DNA of 64,000 bases from JAPLUA01 sp964625855. Its GTDB lineage: Bacteria; Verrucomicrobiota; Verrucomicrobiia; Limisphaerales; UBA8199. The stretch is from contig CAZVFC010000001.1 of NCBI GenBank assembly GCA_964625855.1, forward strand, positions 247,106-311,105, given 5' to 3'. Positions 59,103 to 64,000 of the stretch are shown one piece after another; within the stretch, counting starts at the first letter, position 1; each line of letters opens with the position of its first letter. The notes beneath the pieces are model-generated. The model searched no databases and was not told the DNA's origin. It was given only the letters and a program-made list of their open reading frames with translations. The position numbers and the translations under genes were made by a program.

Positions 59103-60587
59103 TCAACGCACGCGGCTAAGCCGGTATGCCTCCGTGGTGGTGTAATACTTGGCGAGCATATTGGGCACCTCCCAATCCGGCAGCTTGCCCGCCGCCAGAT
59201 AACGCAAGAAGGCCTTGGTAACCTGCGCAAAGTGTTCTTCGTGGCCGACCCGGTACTTGGCCGGGATGAGGATCTCCCAGGAGCCACCGGCCGCTTTCAA
59301 TTCCAACCCCGGCCAACTGGTGTTCAGCTTGGCAACCGCAACTCGAACCCTCTGCTCGAATTCCGCCGCCGGCACGCCGGAGGTGTTCTCGACGTAGAGG
59401 GCCGGCTTGTAATTCTGCTCGGCCCCTTGCTTGATTACCAGGTTAGCGCGGGTGCCCCGCAGGAGCGCGTAGTGGGTGTCGGCGGTGCCCGGCGGCGCCT
59501 CGAATTTCCACAGCGCCGCAACCTTGGCGTGGATACCGCGCAAGGTGTAAGTGATCTCGCCGTTGGCATAGACCTCGAGCGCTCCATCCGATCCCACGTC
59601 TTTCTTGAAGAACTCGGGGTATTGCTCCAGGCCCGTAGAACGTTTGAATTGCTCAGGGGTCAGTTTGGTGGACCAGCGGCGCGCGCTGAGGGCTTTGACG
59701 TCCTTCTTCCAATCAAGGGCTTGATCCGGGAAACAAATCCACTGGACGGCATCTACCAGGTGGGTGCCGACATCCGGGACCGCTTCTCCTTGCTGGCGGA
59801 CATCATAGAACCAGGCCGGGCGGATCAGCGGTTTTCCCGCGACTTCCTTGAAGAAATGGTGGACGCTCTCCATCTCGACCGCCGGCTTGTCCGGCGTGCC
59901 TTTCTGAAATGTGCCGAAGAGCTCGGGCATGCCGGCCAATTCCCGTTGCAGGATGCTCGTGATCTCGAAGCGCTCGGTCATGATGTCAAACAGCAGGACC
60001 TTGTTGCCCGCGGCGCGCGTGAAGGCCCGCCGCAGCAGATTGAAGTTGGCGGGGGTGATGGCCATGGGCTTGTCGGCGAGCACATTAAACCCAGCGGAAA
60101 CGGCTCGCTCGATGTATTCGGTCTTCCGCGCGTTATTGCCGGCGAGCACCACAACGTTGCCGGCCTTCTCCTGCACCATGCGCCCGAGGAAATCGGGGCC
60201 GGTATAGACCTTCTCCTGCCAGCGGGTCGGTTCGTTTGTGCGCGTGTTGAAGCCCTCGATGCGCTTGAGGTGGTCCTGCAGCTCGGGTCCCTCCGGCGCA
60301 TAGACCTGAACGACCGGGCTGACTTGCGGGTACATGAATTTCTGAACCAGGCCCGCGTGGAAATGGCCGGGATCAAGCGTGATCAGCCGCACGGAGTCAG
60401 CGGCTGGGGCAGCGGAAAGGGTGGCGCACATGCAGTAGAGGCAGAAGACGGTGGCAAGCCAAAGTCCGAAGTCGGAAGTCCGAAGTCCGAACGGCAGGGG
60501 ACGAGGGACGAGGTGGGAGCAAGCTGGAGGATTGGCTGGCGGCCGTGACATCGAGCGGCTCGCGTTGGGAGCTGTGGGCGGATTCAT
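59103..60587 (-). CDS. secreted Gfo/Idh/MocA oxidoreductase with putative C-terminal domain
   Basis: 494 residues at ATG 60587; a start at ATG 60551 is also possible. N-terminal 45 residues, including LRTSDFGLW, are encoded by a heptad array, followed by a hydrophobic signal (LATVFCLYCMCATLSAA). The oxidoreductase fold is N-terminally shifted (VRLITLDPGHFHAGLVQ; VVVLAGNNARKTEYIERAVSAGFNVLADKPMAI), with the family lysine in ADKP. A C-terminal domain (ALEVYANGEITYTLRG) is typical. Substrate unknown, probably a sugar or cyclitol. Downstream of the second Gfo gene. Confidence 0.8.
   Translation of the reverse strand: MNPPTAPNASRSMSRPPANPPACSHLVPRPLPFGLRTSDFGLWLATVFCLYCMCATLSAAPAADSVRLITLDPGHFHAGLVQKFMYPQVSPVVQVYAPEGPELQDHLKRIEGFNTRTNEPTRWQEKVYTGPDFLGRMVQEKAGNVVVLAGNNARKTEYIERAVSAGFNVLADKPMAITPANFNLLRRAFTRAAGNKVLLFDIMTERFEITSILQRELAGMPELFGTFQKGTPDKPAVEMESVHHFFKEVAGKPLIRPAWFYDVRQQGEAVPDVGTHLVDAVQWICFPDQALDWKKDVKALSARRWSTKLTPEQFKRSTGLEQYPEFFKKDVGSDGALEVYANGEITYTLRGIHAKVAALWKFEAPPGTADTHYALLRGTRANLVIKQGAEQNYKPALYVENTSGVPAAEFEQRVRVAVAKLNTSWPGLELKAAGGSWEILIPAKYRVGHEEHFAQVTKAFLRYLAAGKLPDWEVPNMLAKYYTTTEAYRLSRVR
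60464..60512. repeat. heptad array in the 5' end of the Gfo gene
   Basis: Seven 7-bp units: GTCCGAA, GTCGGAA, two more GTCCGAA, then CGGCAGG and two GGACGAG, on the plus strand. It lies inside the coding N terminus of the minus-strand oxidoreductase. Same family as the TTCGGAC units at 19704-19731. Confidence 0.75.
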
Positions 60588-60622
60588 GCGTTCTTGATAG
60601 AGCGGCCAAAGCCGCAGGTCAA

Positions 60623-60650
60623 TTCACGTTTCACTCGTCACGGTTCGCGT
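60623..60650. repeat. heptad array just past the Gfo stop
   Basis: Four 7-bp units (TTCACGT, TTCACTC, GTCACGG, TTCGCGT) directly after the TGA of the Tat-exported oxidoreductase. TTCACGT is a rotation of the reverse complement of GAAACGT, the unit at 19645. Confidence 0.5.
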
Positions 60651-62048
60651 TCAGGTCTTCTTGAGAAAACGATTGATGCCGTAAGGGGCGCGCTCGGGGC
60701 GGGAAAGCATGGCGTTGGCCTGGTCGTCACCGACGAAGGTCTCCTTGACGGGGTCCCACCGCAGCTTGCGGCCGAGCTTCATGGCAATCCAGCCCAGGAT
60801 GCAGGCGCTCGTGGCGCGATGCGCTTGCTCCGGGTTGGTGGCCGCGGGCTGGCGGGTTTGGATGCTCTTGAGCCAGTCGAGGTGGTGATCACTGCTCGGG
60901 TGGGAGTGGTATTCATTGGGGCCAATCTTCGAGCTCAGGATCTTGGGGTCGCTCGCTGCCAGAGCTTTGCCAAACTTGCTCACGGGATCGCTGGCCGTGA
61001 CCTTGGCGGCGCCCCGGCTTACGAAAATCCAGCCTTCGGAGCCCTCGAAACGGACGCCATTGGTAAAGTTGTTATCAATGATCATGGTGGCGCCGTTCGC
61101 GTATTTCGCTTCGATGTGATAGGGGCCGTGGACATTCCAGAGACCCTGTTTCGGGAACTCGGCTTTGCCTTCGATCTCGATTGGGCCGGTGTACTCAGTG
61201 CCTATGCCCCAGTGGCCGATATCCACATGGTGCGCCCCCCAGCCGGTGATCATGCCCAGGCAGTAAGAATCAATGCGCAGCCAGCCGGGCCGTTCGGTGA
61301 TGCTGTTCTGTGGGTGGACGCGCTCTTCGGTATAGGGAACCTTTGGGGTGCAGCCCAACCACATCTCGTAGTTGAGGTTGGCCGGGACCTCCATCTCCTG
61401 CTCGTTGCCGCCCGAGGGGTCCACCGGCAGGCCGACCTTGACCGTGTGCACTTTGCCGATGCGCCCATTGCGGACCAACTCGCAGGCAAGACGGAACTGG
61501 GATTCAGAACGCTGCTGGCTGCCAATCTGGAACGCGCGCTTCTGCGCGCGGACGATGTCGCTCACCGCGCGGCCTTCAACGAGGGTCATGGCGAGCGGTT
61601 TCTGGACATAAATGTCTTTCCCGGCCAGGGCGCCAGCGATGACGGGCTCGGCATGCCAGTGGTCAGGCAAGCTTACGGAGATCGCGTCAACCTGCGGGTC
61701 TTTGATCAGCTCCCGGTAGTCGCCGTAGGTCTTGACCACCACCGCCTTGTCGCTGCTCTTCTTCTTCGCATACGTCCCCTCGACAAAGGTCTTCGCATGA
61801 TCCAGGCGCTTCGAGTCCAGGTCGCAGACGGCGATAATGCGGGCACTGTCCTGCTTGAGGAAGCCCGGCATATCCATCGTGTGGCCGATTCGGCCGCAGC
61901 CGATCTGCCCAATCTGAATCTTCTTGCTGGGGGCCTCCGCACCAAAGACTGACGCGGGGACGATGGTCGGGAAGACCGATGCCGCGGCGGTGGCGGCCAG
62001 GGAGCGTTTCACAAACTGTCGGCGGGTTATTTTCAGCGTTTTGTTCAT
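60651..62048 (-). CDS. Tat-exported Gfo/Idh/MocA oxidoreductase
   Basis: 465 residues from ATG 62048. Twin-arginine signal TRRQFVKRSLAATAAASVF, then the Rossmann fold IGQIGCGRIGHTMD, AVCDLD, VDAISVSLPDHWHAEPVIAGALAGKDIYVQKPLAMT with the active-site lysine in the EKP-type VQKP motif. The C-terminal domain holds MITGWGAHHVDIGHWGIGTEYTG and family HH pairs. Likely acts on a sugar or cyclitol in the periplasm. Longer start ATG 62072 is possible. Between the secreted Gfo gene and ThuA. Confidence 0.88.
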   Translation of the reverse strand: MNKTLKITRRQFVKRSLAATAAASVFPTIVPASVFGAEAPSKKIQIGQIGCGRIGHTMDMPGFLKQDSARIIAVCDLDSKRLDHAKTFVEGTYAKKKSSDKAVVVKTYGDYRELIKDPQVDAISVSLPDHWHAEPVIAGALAGKDIYVQKPLAMTLVEGRAVSDIVRAQKRAFQIGSQQRSESQFRLACELVRNGRIGKVHTVKVGLPVDPSGGNEQEMEVPANLNYEMWLGCTPKVPYTEERVHPQNSITERPGWLRIDSYCLGMITGWGAHHVDIGHWGIGTEYTGPIEIEGKAEFPKQGLWNVHGPYHIEAKYANGATMIIDNNFTNGVRFEGSEGWIFVSRGAAKVTASDPVSKFGKALAASDPKILSSKIGPNEYHSHPSSDHHLDWLKSIQTRQPAATNPEQAHRATSACILGWIAMKLGRKLRWDPVKETFVGDDQANAMLSRPERAPYGINRFLKKT

Positions 62049-62204
62049 AATATGTGGACCGTTAATGGACACACTCTATTCAGCCCTTTCTTGCCAGACA
62101 AGCCCAGCTTAGTACCCATCGCGGGTGGTTCAGTCGGCGGCAGACAGACGGAACATGTCGCGCACCAAGGAACGGATCGCTCGTCGCGGTGAGCAGTCGG
62201 GCGC

Positions 62205-62984
62205 TCACCGGGTTTCGCCCATCGCCCAACGGATACCGCCGAGAATATGCTGGACCAGTTTCGGGTCGGAGTAATGCTCCGGCTTATGGCCGAGGGCAGT
62301 GTACCATGCGCGGCCACCCTCGAATTCGTGGCGCCAGGCCAGGGGGAACTCGTCGCCAAACTTCTCGCCCGGATACTTCTCCTTGCCGGGGTCGTTCAGT
62401 GTGGTCAGGTCGCCCGCCAGCAGCACGTGCAGGCCCTCGGGCATGTGGTCCACGTAATAAAACTCGTCCGTCCACTTGAAGGTGGCGGGAAGGTGGGCGG
62501 TCGAAACGTCCTTGGCGTCCTTCACGCGGACGCTGAACTCCTGCATCTTGGGATGCCGGAGGAACTTGCCGCCGATCAGCGACCAGAACCAGGGCCACTC
62601 GCGCATCGAGCCGGTGGCCGAATGGATGCCCACAAAACCGCCGCCAGCGCGAACATAGCCTTGGAATGCAGCCTTCTGGTCCTCATTGTCGAAGATCTCG
62701 TTATTCGTGTTGTCGAAGATCAAAGCTTTGTAGCGCCGCAGGTTCTGGGTGGTGAAGACCCCCGGTTCATCCGACACGTCAACCGCAAACTGATTCTCAG
62801 TGCCGAGCTTCTGGATGGCGGCGACGCTGGCGGCGATGTTGTTATGGACATAGCCCTTGCCATTCTTGGTATAGACCAGGACCCGGCGCCCGGACTCGTC
62901 GGCAAAGCCGGCGGCACTCAGAAGGAACAGGAGAGTGAGACAGAATCCCAGCGCCTTATTCTTGGCACTGCGAGCAGTATTCAT
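62205..62984 (-). CDS. secreted ThuA-domain protein
   Basis: 259 residues. Signal peptide (GFCLTLLFLLSAAGFADE), then a ThuA/class I glutamine-amidotransferase-like fold: VLVYTKNGKGYVHNNIAASV, ALIFDNTNNEIFDNEDQKAAF, GGGFVGIHSATGSMREWPWFWSLIGGKF and LAWRHEFEGGRAWYTALGHKPEHYSD. The cysteine nucleophile of amidotransferases is absent, as usual for ThuA. ThuA is tied to trehalose and other sugar use. Divides the Gfo gene from the beta-galactosidase-like gene; same strand. Confidence 0.85.
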   Translation of the reverse strand: MNTARSAKNKALGFCLTLLFLLSAAGFADESGRRVLVYTKNGKGYVHNNIAASVAAIQKLGTENQFAVDVSDEPGVFTTQNLRRYKALIFDNTNNEIFDNEDQKAAFQGYVRAGGGFVGIHSATGSMREWPWFWSLIGGKFLRHPKMQEFSVRVKDAKDVSTAHLPATFKWTDEFYYVDHMPEGLHVLLAGDLTTLNDPGKEKYPGEKFGDEFPLAWRHEFEGGRAWYTALGHKPEHYSDPKLVQHILGGIRWAMGETR

Positions 62985-63049
62985 AAGCGGTGCGGCGGTT
63001 TCGACACATTCATATGACCGGTCACGCCAGCGGCGTGCTCAGTGTCGTC

Positions 63050-63077
63050 ATTATAGGGAGGGCCGACGTGTGAGCAA
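63050..63077 (-). promoter_or_regulatory. sigma70-like promoter before the ThuA gene
   Basis: On the minus strand TTGCTC (63072-63077), a 16-base spacer and a perfect TATAAT (63050-63055). It is correctly placed, 66 bases before the ThuA start, to drive the ThuA to Gfo genes. Sequence-based only. Confidence 0.6.
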
Positions 63078-63101
63078 GGCTAAGATGCAGCGGGTGTATT
63101 C

Positions 63102-64000
63102 CTACCTGAGCCGGCCCAATATGGGCTCTGCCAGGCCCGCGATGGTGCATTTCTCCGCGCCGTTGAGTTCCAGGACGATCAGTTCATTCTTGCCTTGCCG
63201 CAGCCAGGGACCCGGGCAATAGAGCGTCTGCTGCGGGCCGATGCTCCAATACCGCCCCAGATTGTGGCCGTTGACCCAGACGACGCCCTTGCCCCAGGTG
63301 CTCATGTCCAGGAAAGTATCGCCGACTTCCCCGAGGTCAAACCTGAGCCGGTAAAAGGCGGGCGCATTCGTCGTGCCCCTCTTGAATTCCAATGCCGTGA
63401 GGTCCTTGTCATCGAGGGGCAGGTTATAGACTTGCCAGCCGGCTACCGGCGTGACGCCGGCTCCGCTCACCAGTTGCACTGCCCCGACAATCCCTTTGCG
63501 GTCCTCCTGCATCTGGCTGCCGTAATTGATGTGCCCGGCGGCTTCCACCAGGATGTCCAGAATCACACCATTGGTGTGCGCAGGCACGACCAGCGGTTCC
63601 TGCTTGAGCCGCCGATCCACAATCCCCAGCCTGCGGCCATCCAGAAAGACCAGGCCATAATCGTGCACTTCCTTGATCACCAACTTCACCTCGCCCCTGG
63701 GCGGGAGTTTGGTACGGTACAGCAAACACCCATGCGCCTGGTCATAGGACTCCATGAACCCAGGCCAAGTGCTCTCTTTGGGCTTGGGCAGGCTGTCAAA
63801 GACCGCGGCAACCTCGGCCGGCTGCATGGGCGGGAGGGTAATCACCCGGTTGCGCGGCGGCACCTCGGGGATCATCTCCCCCGGCGCAAGATGCTTGAGA
63901 AACACCTGGCGGAAGACCTGGAATTTTGGCGTCTCCCAGCCAGCCTCGCTGATGGGCGCGCTGTAGTCATAACTGGTGATCAAAGGGAGGAAGGGCGGGC
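63102..64000 (-). CDS. beta-galactosidase-like GH35 protein, C-terminal part
   Basis: At least 299 residues, open at the window edge, so only the C-terminal end is seen. ITSYDYSAPISEAGWETPKF is the end of the GH35 barrel. It is followed by beta-sandwich domains (YRTKLPPRGEVKLVIKEVHDYGLVFLDG; the carbohydrate-binding YRLRFDLGEVGDTFLDMSTWGKGVVWVNGHNLGRYWSIGPQ) that match the galactose-binding domains of GH35. The catalytic glutamates lie outside the window. Downstream of the ThuA/Gfo group on the same strand but probably a separate transcript. Confidence 0.8.
   Translation of the reverse strand, partial: PPFLPLITSYDYSAPISEAGWETPKFQVFRQVFLKHLAPGEMIPEVPPRNRVITLPPMQPAEVAAVFDSLPKPKESTWPGFMESYDQAHGCLLYRTKLPPRGEVKLVIKEVHDYGLVFLDGRRLGIVDRRLKQEPLVVPAHTNGVILDILVEAAGHINYGSQMQEDRKGIVGAVQLVSGAGVTPVAGWQVYNLPLDDKDLTALEFKRGTTNAPAFYRLRFDLGEVGDTFLDMSTWGKGVVWVNGHNLGRYWSIGPQQTLYCPGPWLRQGKNELIVLELNGAEKCTIAGLAEPILGRLR

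Noticed and set aside
59028..60548. 506-residue plus-strand frame opposite the oxidoreductase
   Set aside because: Shadow without recognisable domain; the minus-strand gene has clear family motifs.
1..64000. tRNA or rRNA genes, insertion sequences, prophage
   Set aside because: No cloverleaf, rRNA motif, transposase, integrase or phage gene was seen; absence is judged by eye only.

Overview
The window looks like a GC-rich chromosomal segment of a free-living, polysaccharide-degrading Verrucomicrobiota bacterium, probably near the Limisphaerales/Pedosphaerales. This is inferred from gene content: many secreted and Tat-exported Gfo/Idh/MocA, ThuA, sugar-isomerase and RraA-like proteins, PEP-CTERM and H-X9-DG pseudopilin families, a Reg_prop hybrid sensor, and large secreted glycosidases with a typical verrucomicrobial C-terminal module. 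No 16S gene or tRNA was recognised, so the placement is provisional. There is no prophage, insertion sequence, CRISPR array or integron.

Layout. (1) 1-13.2 kb: a carbohydrate block. deoC is followed by a beta-mannanase-like GH5 coupled to a tiny membrane protein, an RraA-like Tat protein, a giant DUF5060-type glycosidase, a cellobiose/mannobiose 2-epimerase, a GH130 mannosylglucose phosphorylase and a sugar-type MFS carrier. Together these reconstruct the known mannan to mannobiose to mannosyl-glucose to mannose-1-P plus glucose route. (2) 13.3-24.2 kb: housekeeping and envelope genes (ileS, an LptF/G permease, YgjP-like protease, CheY-like regulator, TonB-ExbB-ExbD, CAP protein, sugar isomerase). 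(3) 24.7-38.7 kb: large secreted proteins, a Reg_prop sensor kinase plus NarL-type regulator, then a PEP-CTERM/secreted protein/sulfatase operon. (4) 38.7-56.7 kb: PHP phosphatase, lipoprotein, a frameshifted H-X9-DG pilin, and a nearly complete type II secretion operon (gspE-F-G-H-I-J-K-L-M-C-D plus a sensor kinase). Its secretin is split into two genes inside the N3 domain. (5) 56.8-64 kb: FHA protein and aspartate-semialdehyde dehydrogenase, then a Gfo/Idh/MocA, Gfo/Idh/MocA, ThuA and GH35 group on the minus strand, cut by the window edge.

Structure between genes is unusually rich. Strictly 7-bp-phased repeat arrays sit at gene junctions and even inside leader-peptide coding DNA (exbB/exbD, before gspE, in gspH and gspK, around the Gfo genes). 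Two 11-bp-phased GTATAC arrays are each paired with a small GGTTGC hairpin. There are several large inverted repeats, one of them inserted in frame inside ileS, and one 64-bp near-perfect palindrome. The items I consider most worth checking are the split secretin, the heptad arrays, the palindromic peptide in IleRS, the paired 11-bp arrays and the shared C-terminal module of the secreted proteins.
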